From the NCBI RefSeq assembly GCF_030704535.1, contig NC_081822.1, forward strand, positions 2,657,001 to 2,721,000: a stretch of 64,000 bases of DNA, read 5' to 3'. The position numbers and the translations under genes were made by a program. This DNA is from Vitis vinifera. Lineage: Eukaryota; Streptophyta; Magnoliopsida; Vitales; Vitaceae. Below, piece by piece: positions 23,597 through 38,900 of the stretch (position 1 is the stretch's first letter; each line of letters opens with the position of its first letter). The notes beneath the pieces were generated by a model that saw only the letters and a list, made by a program, of their open reading frames with translations, searched no databases and had not been told where the DNA came from.

Positions 23597-24139
23597 TTCT
23601 ACATTTATTTTTTGTATTTTGTTGCATTGAAAACAGCTTGAGACTTAAAAGGCATACTCAAAATAATCGTCTTAACAACTCTTTATTATATCAAGGTTAA
23701 AAGGGATGTTTTTTTTTTCAAGTATTCAGTGAAGCAGCTTTAAGATATAATTACAACTTTTTTAGAGCTAATTATTATTTAACTTGGGAAAAGTGAATTT
23801 TTGTATACTCATATAAAAAAAATCACAAAATAATAACTCAAATTTATAAAATACAAATTTCAAATAGCTATTTAAAAATAATTAGCATTTTAATGCACTT
23901 TTTTATCACTACAAAATAGGAACTCAAGTTTATAAAATACAAATTTCAAGTAGTTATGTAAAAATAATTAGTATTTTATATACTCTTTAGTCAAATATAC
24001 TATCTTTTAATGATATAAATACTATTTTTTAACGGGTGAATATGTGAAACTTTAATTATTTTTAGAGGATTTCTATTTTGTAATTATTTTAAAATTAATT
24101 TATGGAAACTCACTTTTTCCTACCTTGATTTTAAAACAG

Positions 24140-24140
<1 letters not shown>

Positions 24141-24182
<42 letters not shown>
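24141..24182. repeat. (TA)n microsatellite
   Basis: An uninterrupted TA run of about 40 bp. Confidence 0.95.
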
Positions 24183-24185
<3 letters not shown>

Positions 24186-24529
24186 ACATGTGACAACTAT
24201 TTTTGTCTCATAATTCATTCAATTTTCAACAAAATTAAATTTCATAAATTTTTGTAGATTTTTCATTTAAGATTACAATAAGGGCATTAAAATCATTTTT
24301 TTTGTTAGAAATTAATCTATAATAAATTTTCAAAATGAACCTTTTTCAATGCACAAAACTTTTAATTAAAACTCTAAAACATAATTCATATACATATAAA
24401 CATTCGCTATAATCAATAATGTCAATTAATTCTGAAAAATAAAAAATTATAATTTAATATTATTTTCCAAAATAAAATTTTGAAAAAAAATAAATTAATT
24501 TCAATAATGAAATACATACTTTCAATCAC

Positions 24530-24534
<5 letters not shown>

Positions 24535-24565
<31 letters not shown>
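24535..24565. repeat. (TA)n microsatellite
   Basis: A TA run of about 30 bp. Confidence 0.9.
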
Positions 24566-24568
<3 letters not shown>

Positions 24569-25912
24569 ACAATGCACCTTATGAAACTAAATTTTAACTT
24601 ACTAATTATTTTTAATATTTTTTTGTAATCAAATAAATAGAAATACTAATTATTATCCAGTTTTATAACTAAAATTAAAAAATGTATAATAATTAATTTT
24701 ATAAATGTTTTTAAATCATAATGACATAAACAATATCCAACATTTTCAGATACTTATAATAAACAAATAAATTAAACGCTTAATGACATTAAGTTTATTA
24801 TTTGTTTAGATTTTAAATAAATAAAAAATTAAATTAATAAATGTTTAAAATATGAATATAATTAATGATACTTCATAGGCATGACATGACGTTCGATCAA
24901 ATGTGGTTGCAAAAACTAAAGGCTATGTGAAACCCTTGATTAGTTCTTTATTTTTTTTTTCACCTTATTTTCTTATATTTTTTATTTTTTAAAATTTTCA
25001 TTTCATTTTTGGGCATAACTAACAAAATTATTAAAGTCCCATTCATTTTATTAGAAAAAAGGAAAAATATAGAATTCCATAGAATGTTTATAAAAAAATA
25101 ATTAAAAAAAAATTCTTAAAAATAATTTTTATTTGTAATTCTTCATTTTCAATTATTTTTTATGTTTTATAATTTTTTTTAAATAATCATAGGAAATAGA
25201 CGAATATAATTAAAAACTATTAAAATATATTCTTAATAAACATCTTATTATCCGAATAAGTTTTCAAAAAACTATTTTCATATTTGAATTTAGGAAATAG
25301 TTATTTTTTAATAAAAAAACAATTAAACAGTTCCAAACAATTCAAAGTAAATAACACTATGTGTCAAAATTATTATTAATTAGTTAAAGATTTGAGATTA
25401 TGGTATTGATTTTAGGAAGTATTTTAATTTTCAAACGTATTAAAAAAATTATAAACGTTTTTTAAAATTACTACTAAATGCACTTTTTTATTTTTTTTAC
25501 AAGCTCTTTTTAAATTTAAAATATTTCCTAAAATCACATGGCATGCTAAAATGCTACCAAATTGTTTGGAACTATTTAATTTTAGGAAACGTTTCAAGAT
25601 ATTTAATTTAAAAACGTTTTCCTAAAATCTTTAGGAGGTTTTTTTTTGTTTACTTGATTCAAAATATAATTTTAATGCTTAATAATGTTAAGTTTTAGAC
25701 TATTTGTTTTTATAATATTACTTATATTAAACATTAAAAAGTAAAGAAAAACCATCATTTTTTATTTTTATTTTATAAAAAGTAAAATATTTTGACTTTT
25801 TTTATTCAACACAAAGTTTATAATAGATTATAAAAATAAATAAATAAACTATCTAAAGTATGAGCAAATTACTTTTAACAAAGAGCTAAAAAAATAAATA
25901 TCCTCTAATTGT

Positions 25913-26040
25913 TTGACAAATTTTATGAAATACTTTAAAAAAAAAAAAATCACTTCACTTGTAATGTTTTTTATAAAAATGCGTGATAGATGATTATTTT
26001 AAAAATAATCTTAAATAAAACACTTTCATTACAAGTGCGT
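25913..26040. mobile_element. MITE-like fragment related to 52133-52320
   Basis: It shares CAAATTTTATGAAATACTT, then an AAATCACTT...TGTTTTTT...TGATAGATGATT order, with the copy at 52133-52320. Its ends are not clear. Confidence 0.45.
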
Positions 26041-28759
26041 AGGGATATTGTCAAATATATTTTAAAAGTATGTTTGACATTAATTTTATAAAATATTTAT
26101 AATCTTTATAATACTTGAATTGTAAAATTTTTTAAGTATTATCAAAATTAAAAACACTTTCTAAAATAATTGTGAAACAAAATTTTAGTATTTGATAAAA
26201 TTTTGGAAACATTTTTTAAAATTTGAAAAATCACTTTGTAATATTAGAAAATCACCTACAATTGCTTCTCTAAAAAACACTTCAATTATTTTTATAAATT
26301 TTTTAAATTATTTTTCAAAATATTGTTAGACATGTATTTTTAGAGCAACAAGTCTCCTTAAAACCCTTGGAATAGAAATACCGCTAAAAGCCTAAAAGCA
26401 ATTTAAATTTTCAACTTGAGGTGGTTGGTGCCCTGCAACAGGAGTAAATATTTTTCCATCCACCTCTGCCTCCATCTCAATGTGGCAGTTGGATACAAAT
26501 CCGCCAATCAGATAAAAAAATTTGTTTTAAAAAATATTTGTTGCCAAATTTATAAAAAAAAAAAAAAAAAAAAAAAAACCTTTTTAATCTACCATCTTTC
26601 AATCCACATCTCATTAAATGCCCAATCTTCGTCCAAATCTACAGATCATACCCTATATTCTATAAATAAATCTGACCCACAGCAGTGGAATATCAAGACT
26701 TTTCATGGTGGAATATGGACTGATTTTTATGATGATGTCCCGCAGTGGACCCACTCTCAAAACTTTGACTACAGTGGACCGACTCCAGATCTATATATTT
26801 ATTTTTTTAATGGATATAGACTATAGTTTACTGATAAAATCTTATAATTTAGCAATTTAATGAAATCGGATTATAATAATGATGATAGCATATTATATAA
26901 TCGACAGACATAAGTCTATTGGGATTTATTTATATATTTTTTCAGTCAAATACAGAATAATAAAATAAATCTCAAGAATAATAAAACAAAATAAATAATA
27001 AGCTTGTCAGGAGCTGCATATGAGTGTGTCTCTTTTGTGTTTATGGTGAGAAAGACAATTATCTTAATTGCATCCACTGGCTCTGTGACATGGTGGGGAT
27101 TTTTTTTATTTTTTTCTCCCCAATATTTTTTATTTATTTATTTTTAGTGTTTAATTCGTCAAATTTTCATTATATTACAAATGATTAAATTAGGAAAAGA
27201 AAACTACTTTCACGGGAAAATATTTTCTATACACTTATATAAAAAAAAAATCATAAAATAAAAATTCAAGCAATTATCTAAAAAAAATGAAAATTTTCAT
27301 GTATTTTTTTTTTTTTTGTTAAGAGTAGTACATTTAATTATTTAGGTACTATATTTTAATAACATAGATATTACTTTGACTATTTTATGTATTACATTGA
27401 ATTAGTGAGTGCATGAAACTTGTCCTATTAAGGATGGGACGGATATCCGAAAAAACTCGTCTTATTGTCACCCCTAATTGAAAATGAATTAAATCATATG
27501 GTTCTATTTTTCATTTGCTCATGCAAAACTAAGGATGAAAAAATTTTAAAAATCAATAATTGGCAATCATTGATTAAGGATTCCTAAAACAAATTAAAGA
27601 TTAGTAATCCTTTTTTAGAAATCCAATGGTTTGAGGGTCATACATAGAGGGAAAGTAATCAAAAGGGAAGGTATCCAACAAAGAAACAAGATGAGCTCTT
27701 CTTTCTTTTATGAGTTAGGAGCCATAATAATAATAATAGTTAAAAAAAATACGAAATATGAAATAAACCCTATTCTAATAACTTTTCTATGTAAAGTTTA
27801 TTTGTCTGACGACTTTTCTTTAAAAAGTAGCCTTTTTAAGTATTTAATTAATTTTACTATAAAAATATGTAAAAGGCTTATTATCTCAATCTTTTTTTGG
27901 TTGGTTTAGGTTTTATCTTACGATCAATTCTTAAATATTTTATTTTAATTATACAAATAAGAAAAATATAATAATTATTATTATTTTAAAGATAATAATG
28001 TTAAAAGAATATATTTTTTTTATTTTCCACTGTTTTTTCTTCTTACCACTCCATATCTTTACCATTATACCACGTGAAAACACATAATTATAATATTATC
28101 ACATTTACCGTGTCAAACCTTTACATCCAATTATATCACAAAAAAATCTCAAGATCCCAAAAATGTAGTCAACAAACATAATAAAATATCCACATTTTCC
28201 TTAAAAATAAAAATTTATCCTTTGGTTAATAAAAAATTTAATTTAATTTTCTGTTTTTATAAAAAAAAACTGTTTTCAGTTATTTTATTTTATTTTATTT
28301 TTTTTAATATTTTTCCCATGATCTTGGATTGGCTCGATTGGCTTGGGCAAGTTTTACAGGAGGCGGGAAGGTGAGAGAGTGAAGTGGATGGGGAATTCCA
28401 TATCTAGAAGGGCGAGAGCAGTTATGATTTTTACGCATTACATTTAAAGCCGATTTCAGAGATCAGATTTCCAGCTTCCACTCCTAAAAACGACAGAAAT
28501 GAGTTGTTTGGTAAGTTTGGTTATCGGGGAGGGGAGTGGAAGAAGGGAAAAAGGGAGGGAGAATAGAAAGATATGCCCGAGTACCAAGAAAAGTAGTTAA
28601 AAAACGCATCGGCCAATCGGAGAAGTTGTCCTCCGCACTCACTCCGAATTACGCGCCACTGCTCTTCGACACCCACGATTGACAGTTTTTTTTTTTTTAA
28701 TATTATTAATTATTAATATACTAAATAAATAAAAAATAAAACGAAAATCAAATCAAAAA

Positions 28760-29973
28760 ATAGAAAAGACAGAAGAGAGAGGGGAGAAGGAGAGAGAAAA
28801 CTCTCACACGTAGAAAGGAAACGAAAAGACGCGGACTCTCTCTCTACTTTCTCTCTCCTCCATTGACAGACCTCCGATCTGGAGTTCGTGTACGGCACTC
28901 TGTTTTCAGGTGTCGCATTTTTCATTTGCCGGAGTTCTCTTTTGATTACTTTTGGGTATGTGTGGGTGTGTTTTTTGTTGGGTATAATTTCAGAGGCAGT
29001 TAAGAAAATGACGTTTCTCTAGCCCTAGTTTCTGTAATGCCGTTCTGATCTGATCTTCATACTCTGTTCATTTTTGTTATATTTGATTTATTTGGTAATT
29101 ACTCTCATCTTAACGGTTAAATTTTATGGAATTTTATTTTGTTTCTTTATTTTTATGTGTATATGGAGATCTGGTTCGTACAATTTTGATCTATTCGTTG
29201 TATGTACAGGGTGTGGCTTTAATAGTTGGGAACGTTAGTGTGTCAGCTTGTGGTGTATCGCCGATTGGTTTCATAAAATTCTTTGGATAATTGGATTGGA
29301 TGCGGTGGAACTGAGGGTGTGATGTTTCTCAGGCCGCGGAAGTGGATTTTGGGTTAATTCTGAGGAGGGAGTTCTCGGGCATTTGCATTGCTGGCTGAGG
29401 TATGAGTTTTTCATTTAATTTGATCATTTTTTTAATCACGGGTTCATTGTGAATATTTTGTATTTTAATGGTAGAATTGTTGCTTATTTTATATGCTTTG
29501 TTTAAATTGATTGGCTTGCAATTTGGGCATCGTCTAGAATTGGGTTTGTAAATATAGTGGCTTGTAAATTAGAAATCTGCAGTTTGGGTAGTCTTCTGGA
29601 GTCTCCTTGTGGTTTGGGTAATTTTATTTCTAGGAGTTGTGGTGGAGAAGCATATTAAAAATGAAGAGTGGAAATTTGTTGATTACCGTTTTTGATTTCT
29701 AAGTGCAAATTGAATGTCTATTTTGGATTTCCAATACTAATTTTGGGAAATTTGGATTCAAGGAATCAGGGTTTGACATTCAGAATTTGACAAGCTTATT
29801 TAAGTGAAACTTGAAAACGGGGTTTGTCAGGATTCCAAGAAAACTGATTGGATTCTGGTGTAGATCAAAACTGATTGGATTCTGGTGTAGATCTTTTATA
29901 GATGCAAATGCAAGAATTGATCAATTACTTTGGTTTATAGGCTTCCAAGAAATAAAGCTTAAGTGGAGTATTG
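28760..29973 (+). other. CSI3 5' leader with probable introns
   Basis: A CT-rich leader around 28790-28870 is followed by plausible splice pairs. These are CAG|GT at 28909/28910 with ACAG|G at 29209/29210, and GAG|GTATGA at 29399/29400 with TATAG|GC at 29940/29941. The last exon then reaches the CSI3 start codon. Assigned from splice motifs only. Confidence 0.5.
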
Positions 29974-32900
29974 ATGCGAATGTCAAAGTCTCCCTCCCCT
30001 GAACCACAGGAGCCCATATCCTCATCACCTTCTCGGCCTAGGTAAGTGTTGTTCTCTTCAATTGATTTCTTGAAATGTGGTAACTGATTACTGATGGTAA
30101 TAAATCTCCCTTTTTTTTTTTTTTTTGCCTTTTTTTCCAAAGACATTTTCATGCATTTATGCTGCAACCCTGACAAGATAGTAAACAAACAAAAAAACAA
30201 AAAAATAAATAATCAAAGTTGAAAGTGAATTCCAAACTTCGTTTTGTGGATCCATTTATATTGATCTTTCAAGTGTATAAACTTACAATTGATTCAAGAC
30301 TCCTTTAGAATGTTCAAATTGATCTAGATTTATACCTGTTTTTTGGAAATAAATGCTTAATTCCAAACCAATGAATATCAATGGTGATCTTTCAGGGAAT
30401 CCAATGGAATATCGGGAATGGATGATCCAGAGAGTACAATGTCAAGAGTTGCTCATTTTGTTGAGCAGCTACATGCCAACATGTCATCACCACATGAAAA
30501 AGAGCTTATTACAGCCCGTTTACTAGGTATTGCAAGAGCAAGAAAGGATGCAAGGACACTCATTGGTACCCATGTTCAAGCAATGCCATTGTTTATATCT
30601 GTTCTCAGGAGTGGCACTCCTGTGGCAAAAGTTAATGTGGCTGCCACTCTTAGTGTTTTGTGTAAAGATGAAGATCTACGACTAAAGGTGCTTCTAGGGG
30701 GTTGCATTCCACCATTACTTGCACTTTTAAAGTCTGAATCCACTGAAGCCAGGAAGGCTGCAGCAGAAGCTTTATATGAAGTTTCCTCTGGTGGACTGTC
30801 AGATGATCATGTGGGTATGAAAATATTTGTTACAGAAGGTGTGGTACCCAACTTATGGGACCAACTCAATCCAAAGAACAAGCAAGACAAAGTAGTGGAG
30901 GGGTTTGTTACTGGGGCTTTGAGGAATCTATGTGGTGACAAGAATGGGTATTGGAAAGCTACACTTGAGGCTGGAGGAGTAGATATTATTGTGGGGCTTC
31001 TTTATTCTGATAATGCTGCTGCACAATCCAATGCTGCTTCTCTCTTGGCACGTCTGATGCTGGCTTTCAGTGATAGCATCCCCAAAGTAATAGATTCTGG
31101 AGCTGTTAAGGCGTTGCTTCGACTCCTGGGTCAGGAAAATGATATTTCTGTCCGTGCCAGTGCTGCTGATGCTTTGGAGGCTCTTTCTTCAAAGTCAACC
31201 AGAGCTAAGAAAGCTGTTGTGGATGCAGATGGTGTGCCAGTTCTCATTGGGGCTATAGTTGCTCCATCTAAAGAGTGCATGCAAGGGGAGTGTGGCCAAG
31301 CTCTACAGGGGCATGCAACACGAGCTCTAGCGAACATCTGCGGTGGGATGTCTGCTTTAATAATGTATCTTGGAGAACTTTCCCAATCCCCCCGATTAGC
31401 TGCACCAGTTGCTGATATAATTGGAGCTCTTGCCTATTCTCTAATGGTATTTGAGCAGCAATCTGGTGTTGAAGAAGAACCTTTTGATGTGACTCAGATT
31501 GAAGATATTCTAGTAATGCTACTAAAGCCCCGGGACAATAAGCTGGTTCAGGAGCGAGTTCTAGAGGCTCTGGCCAGCCTGTATAGTAACAAATATCTCT
31601 CAAGATGGATCAATCATGCTGAAGCAAAGAAAGTGCTCATTGCACTCATAACAATGGCTGCTGCTGATGCACAAGAGTATCTCATACTCGCTTTGACGAG
31701 CTTATGCTGTGATGGGGTGGGGCTCTGGGAAGCAATTGGAATGAGGGAAGGAATTCAGTTACTCATATCATTACTGGGCTTATCCAGTGAACAGCATCAA
31801 GAGTATGCTGTTCAGTTGCTGGCAATCTTGACTGACCAGGTTGATGACAGCAAGTGGGCTATCACTGCTGCTGGTGGGATTCCTCCTCTGGTGCAGCTAC
31901 TAGAGATTGGATCTCAGAAGGCAAGGGAGGATGCAGCACATGTTTTGTGGAATTTGTGCTGTCACAGTGAAGACATCCGTGCCTGTGTTGAGAGTGCAGG
32001 AGCTGTCCCAGCATTCTTATGGCTCCTAAAAAGTGGTGGATTGAAAGGACAAGAAGCCTCAGCTATGGCTCTCGGAAAGCTTGTTCGCACAGCTGATTCT
32101 GCCACCATTAACCAATTATTAGCATTGCTCCTGGGAGATTCTCCAAGCTCTAAGGCCCACATAATCAGAGTTTTGGGTCATGTACTGACAATGGCATCAC
32201 ATGAAGATCTAGTGCATAAGGGTTCTGCTGCCAATAAAGGGCTGACATCTCTTGTCCAGGTTCTCAACTCCTCAAATGAAGAAACCCAAGAGTATGCAGC
32301 TTCTGTGTTGGCCGATCTATTCAGCACTAGACAAGATATCTGTGATAGTCTTGCAACTGATGAGATTGTGCATCCTTGCATGAAGCTTTTGACCAGTAAA
32401 ACCCAAGTTATTGCAACTCAATCAGCTAGAGCCTTAGGTGCTCTCTCACGTCCAACCAAGGCTAAGGCTACAAACAAGATGTCCTATATTGCAGAGGGAG
32501 ATGTCAAGCCTCTAATAAAGTTGGCTAAAACTTCTTCCATTGATGCTGCTGAGACTGCAGTTGCTGCATTGGCTAATCTTCTGTCTGATCCCCAGATTGC
32601 TGCAGAAGCCCTTGAAGAAGATGTTGTTTCAGCTTTGACAAGAGTATTGGGAGAAGGCACTTCAGAAGGTAAGAAGAATGCGTCACGTGCTCTTCATCAA
32701 TTACTGAAGCATTTTCCAGTAGGTGATGTGCTCACAGGAAATGCTCAGTGCCGTTTTGCTGTTCTCGCACTTGTGGATTCCTTAAATTCAATGGATTTGG
32801 ATGGGACTGATGCTGCTGATGCTTTAGAAGTGGTTGCACTCTTGGCTAGGATGAAGCAGAGTGTGAACTTCACTTATTCTCCGTGGTCTGCTCTTGCTGA

Positions 32901-35900
32901 AGTCCCCTCAAGCTTGGAGTCCCTTGTGCGCTGCCTGGCTGAGGGACCTCCTCTGGTGCAAGATAAGGCAATAGAAATTCTATCTAGGCTTTGTGGGGAT
33001 CAACCAGTTGTGCTTGGTGATCTTTTGGTTGCACAATCAAGATCCATTGGTTCACTTGCTAATAGAATAATGAATTCATCCAGTTTAGAAGTAAGAGTTG
33101 GAGGAACTGCCTTACTCATTTGTGCTGCGAAGGAACATAAACAGGCTGCAATGGATGCACTTGATGTATCAGGATATTTAAGACCTCTTATATATGCTTT
33201 GGTTGATATGATGAAGCAGAATTCTAGTTGTTCCTCTCTAGAAATTGAAGTGAGAACTCCTAGAGGATTTATGGAAAGAACTGCGTTTCAGGAAGGGATT
33301 GAGTTTGAGGTTCCTGACCCAGCCACTGTCTTGGGGGGCACTGTTGCCTTGTGGTTGATATCAATAATTTGTTCGTTTCATGCAAAGAGCAAAATCACTG
33401 TGATGGAAGCTGGTGGACTTGAGGCCCTCTCTGAGAAGCTTACAAGTTATGCTTCCAATCCACAGGTATGGTCTTTTCTATCCTTATATATATGTAGACA
33501 AAGAGTGAGTATATACCGACACGAGCCAATCAAAAAGGAGGGAAGAGGGAAGAGCATCCCTAGTATGCCAGGAATACACAAGTGTTGCTAAAAACCTAGA
33601 AAGAAAACAAAAAAGAGAGTTGGATCTTATACAATCAATAAAGGAAAAGAAAGAGAAACTATCAAGTTCCAAGCAACCTCTAGAACACATAAATAAGGAA
33701 TGAACAATGTGTCTTTCAAAGCTTGAGCTCCATCCTCTTGAAGGCCTTACAATTCTGCTATTGTGAAATTCCTGAAAGCAAACAAAGCAAAATCATTCTT
33801 CATACTTTCTTTTCTTTACCCAAAAACTTCCAAGCCACCCTCACAAAAACTTTCTAACCAACCTTGACAGCATCAAAGTGACTCCAAAGGGCATAAAAAC
33901 TAGTAGCCATAAACTTCCCACTATGCCACAATGAAGGATATGGTTGATTGGTTCATTATTATTTCTAGGGCTACAACTTGGCAGGTTCAAACCAACCTGA
34001 CTTTTTTATGGGCATAGGCAACTTAATTTGCAATTTGGGTTTGGCTTGGGCAAAACAATGTCAAACCAAATTAAATTTGGGTTTGACGCAGGTTAGGGCT
34101 TGAGAAACACAAGCCTAGCCTGAACCCAATTATATATTTTGGAAATTGTTTAAATATATTACATAAATCTTATGTGACAAGTCTTTTGTTTTTATTTTGA
34201 AACTTTGGATTCATTTTATTGATTGTAGCATAGGGTGTAGCTATTGGATTGATTAAGTAAATGAATGTAACAAGAAGAAAGAACAGAACATGATATAGGA
34301 AGGACATCAAATCTCAACATGATAGTCAGGTCAATTGTGATTATCTTTTAGTGGACTCTGAAACATGCTATTAAAAGTGACATAATTTTAGAAGAGCGAA
34401 TGTTAGTTTCTGTACCACAAGTTCAGGATATTAGTTCCTGATGTTTAATGGAAATTTTCCTCTTTCAACCTTGTGCATTTTGCATGTTTGGGTTTAAAAG
34501 GTGGATATTGTAGGTTTAGTAGCTAAACCAAATGATGATTTCCATTGACAGGCAGAGTTTGAGGATACTGAGGGTATATGGATTAGTGCTTTGCTCCTGG
34601 CTATTTTGTTCCAAGATGCAAATGTTGTTCTGGCCCCTGCAACCATGCGCATCATACCGTCACTTGCACTTTTAATGAAATCTGATGAAGTGATTGACAG
34701 ATTCTTTGCTGCCCAGGCAATGGCTAGTCTTGTTTGTAATGGAAGTAGGGGAATAAATCTTACAATTGCAAATTCAGGTGCAGTTGCTGGGTTAATAACC
34801 CTAATTGGTTACATAGAATTAGATATGCCAAACCTTGTTGCTTTATCTGAAGAGTTTTGTCTGGTTAGGAAACCTGATCAAGTTGTTCTGGAAAATCTTT
34901 TTGAAATTGAAGACATAAGAGTTGGTTCCACTGCTCGCAAATCTATACCTCTATTAGTGGATCTTTTGAGACCAATTCCAGATAGGCCAGGTGCCCCTCC
35001 AATTGCTGTTCAACTATTGACTCGTATTGCAGATGGAAGTGATACAAACAAACTGATAATGGCTGAAGCTGGAGCATTGGATGCTCTAACCAAGTACTTG
35101 TCTTTGAGCCCTCAAGACTCTTCTGAGGCCTCAGTGTCTGAACTGTTGAGAATACTATTTAGCAATCCTGATCTTCTTCGTTACGAAGCATCAATCAGTT
35201 CCTTGAATCAACTAATAGCTGTGCTGCGTTTGGGGTCAAGAAATGCTAGATTCAGTGCTGCTAGAGCTTTGCATGAGCTTTTCGATGCTGAGAACATCAG
35301 AGATTCTGAGTTAGCTAGGCAGGCGGTTCAGCCCTTGGTTGACATGCTTAATGCTGCATCAGAGAGTGAGCAACAAGCTGCTCTTGTTGCCTTGATCAAG
35401 TTGACTATGGGAAATTCATCAAAAGCATCTTTGATGACAGACGTGGAGGGAAACCCCCTTGAGAGTCTTTACAAAATTTTATCATCTTCTACTTCATCCT
35501 TGGAACTAAAGGGAAATGCTGCACAACTTTGCTTTGTTTTGTTTAATATTCCAAAAATTCGAGCATTGCCGATGGCCTCTGAATGCATAGAACCCCTTAT
35601 ATTGTTGATGCAATCTGAGAGCAGCACAGCTGTAGAATCCAGCGTTTGTGCTTTTGAGAGATTGTTGGATGATGAACAACTAGTGGAGCTTGCAGCAGCT
35701 TATGATATTGTGGATCTCATTGTTAGCTTGGTTTCTGGATCAAACCATCAGCTCATTGAGACTTCCATTTGTGCTCTCACAAAGTTGGGGAAGGACCGAA
35801 CTCCCCTCAAGTTAGATATGGTCAAAGCTGGCATTATTGATAATTGTCTTGAGCTACTCCCTGTTGCACCCAGTTCATTATGCTCCTCAATTGCGGAACT

Positions 35901-38900
35901 GTTCCGCATCTTAACAAATAGCAGTGCAATTTCTAAAGGCTCAGCTGCTGCAAGAATTGTGGAACCCCTTTTCATGGTCTTGCTTCGTCCAGATTTCAGT
36001 ATGTGGGGACAGCATAGTGCTTTGCAAGCTCTTGTAAATATTTTGGAGAAACCACAAAGCCTTGCAACACTAAAACTTACTCCTAGCCAAGTCATTGAAC
36101 CACTGATTTCATTTTTAGAGTCCCCATCTCAAGCAATCCAGCAGCTAGGCACAGAATTGCTATCTCATCTTCTTGCACAGGAACATTTTCAGCAGGATAT
36201 TACAACAAAAAATGCAGTTGTACCACTTGTTCAGCTTGCAGGAATTGGAATATTGAACTTACAGCAGACAGCAATCAAGGCATTGGAGAACATCTCTATA
36301 AGCTGGCCAAAGGCAGTTGCAGATGCTGGGGGCATTTTTGAGCTTGCAAAAGTTATCATTCAAGATGACCCGCAACCACCTCATGCTTTGTGGGAATCAG
36401 CTGCACTGGTTCTCTCTAATGTTCTGCGTTTCAATGCTGAGTACTATTTCAAAGTTCCTCTTGTTGTTCTCGTGAAAATGCTGCATTCAACACTGGAGAG
36501 CACTATTACGGTGGCTCTTAATGCCCTGATTGTTCATGAAAGGAGTGATTCGTCAAATGCTGAACAGATGACTGAAGCTGGTGCCATTGATGCTTTGCTG
36601 GACCTTCTGAGATCTCATCAGTGTGAAGAGCCTGCTGGAAGATTACTTGAGGCTTTATTTAACAATGTGAGAGTACGAGAGATGAAAGTCTCCAAGTATG
36701 CAATAGCACCTTTATCACAGTATCTGTTAGATCCACAAACCAGATCACAATCTGGTAGGCTTCTTGCAGCTCTTGCTCTTGGTGACCTCTCCCAGCATGA
36801 AGGACTTGCTAGAGCCAGTGATTCTGTATCAGCATGCCGTGCACTGATAAGCTTGCTTGAAGATCAACCAACAGAAGAAATGAAAATGGTGGCAATTTGT
36901 GCATTGCAGAACTTTGTGATGCGCAGTAGAACTAATAGGCGAGCTGTTGCTGAAGCAGGTGGCATATTGGTAGTTCAGGAACTACTACTTTCTCCTAATT
37001 CAGATGTTGCTGCGCAGGCAGCATTGCTGATCAAATTTTTATTTTCCAATCACACGCTTCAAGAATATGTGTCAAATGAGCTCATCAGATCATTGACAGG
37101 TAAGTTACAACTGAAATAATTCAATCATCTTTTACCATGTTGTTGGTATTCTGTATCACAAATTTGAACATTCAAATTTATATGCCTCAACTTAAATATC
37201 CAAAAAGATATAAGCATTCATAAGCTGTTAGCTTGTACATCAATATTAGTTTCTCTGACACATTGCACATAAATATTTCATAGGAAGTGTTTTTTACATA
37301 TTTAATATCTTGGTCTGTTCACTACAAATTGCTCGGATGCCTTATTACAGATCAAGATTTTGGTTTTTACTTGGGCATTTGCTCAAGGCATACTACCTTG
37401 AATGCACATACACACAGAGAGACACAGAGAAAGCTAGAAATGGCTTAGATGCATAATTATTGCAGCTGAAGGTTTTAGTATTTTCCTGGGTAACAGAGAG
37501 AGAATATAATGTTTGGGTTGTTAGCTACAAGATGGGCAGATGCCTAATTATTGTTCAAGTCGAGAAGAGCCCAAGAAAGCGAGACTCAATTCATATTACA
37601 TTGAACACCCATACAGAGCACACGACAAATTGTTGTTTGGGTGCATTGTTATTACAGACAAAGGTTTTTGTTTTTTTTCTGGGTATTAAAGAGAGAGAGA
37701 GAGCATTGAATTTGGATGCATGGTTAGTTCGGATGTAGCTTTTGGTTATTGTCCGAGCATGTGCATGAGAGAAAGAGGGAGAGAAGAGGGGAGGGGGGAG
37801 GGGGTTGTATGATGTCTGTGTTGTTCTACAAGTTGTTCATATGCATATAGTCATTGCAGGTGAAGGAGTTGGTTTTTACTTGGGTATTTTCTGAAGTCAT
37901 ACTGCATTAGAGATTGATTATATATGTATAGGAGGAGAGAGAGGGTATAAACTGTTTAGACGCATATACACACACACACATATGGAGAGAGAGAGAGAGG
38001 GGCTACAATTTGTTGAGATGTATAATTTTTATAAATAACTGTTTTGGTTTTTGCTTGTGTAAGAAAGTGAGAGAGAGGAGAGGAGGGGGGATACATGTGT
38101 CTAAATTTGAAAGCAAACCTGTGTGATTATCGTGGGAAAAAACCAGTATTTTTGTGGCTCATTAAGAAATGAGATTTTATATTGAAATATTAATGAAGTT
38201 TTAAAAATTCAGAGAGAAACCATTTCAAAAATTGATATGTGCTTACCATTGCTAATAATATTAAATACCTTGATTTTGATGCATGAAATTTAAAATTGGA
38301 TCTATGTAGAATTATTTGGGGTCTGCTAGGTGGTACTATATTAAGAAGTAGAATTGATGTCAAAAATAGGCATATATAATGTATTGGAGACAATCCCGGC
38401 CATTAAACTTTTTGTGCTGCATTCTCCAGTTTCTTAGCTAGGATCCAACAAATTCCCATTCTGAAATCTTCCGTCATCTTCTTTCGCCCTTTCACATAGT
38501 GGTAAAGGATCAATGAAAGCATGTAACAATGTGAATATGTTTTATATTGATATGGAAATAAGATGTATACAATTCAATCTAGGTCAATCAATTCATTTAT
38601 TGGCAATGTATTTCCAATGACCTATACAAATTCTTGACAACATAGGGGCAATTGGATCGCTAGGCCCATTCTTGTGAGGACAGGATGGTGGATACTATAC
38701 CATTTTGCCATAGTCTTTGTTTTGTAATATTTTGAAGGAGATGAATAACTTGAGACTGAGGGCCTTTTATTTCACTATTAGAGGAAACAATGCAAGGCAG
38801 GTCAAACCTTGCATTAGTCTTGTCCTAACAGGATGATATATGATAAGGAAGCATTTGATCCATTTTCTTTTATGGCTATGAATTTTTAAGAACAAGGATG

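Larger units (their letters stand above)
23602..28759. other. Long AT-rich intergenic region upstream of CSI3
   Basis: No gene can be supported over about 5 kb. The region holds TA microsatellites, a poly(A) run at about 26548-26578 and MITE-like sequence. The last 400 bp are less AT-rich and probably include the CSI3 promoter, with a GGCGGGAAG E2F-like site near 28360. Confidence 0.6.

Noticed and set aside
26416..26826. A 136-codon plus-strand frame with a poly-Lys run
   Set aside because: The run is a poly(A) tract and the remainder has no recognisable features.
33480..34150. Possible transposon remnant in CSI3 intron 2
   Set aside because: Some minus-strand coding-like sequence and a repetitive GGTTTGG-rich patch occur, but there is no motif, terminus or target duplication.
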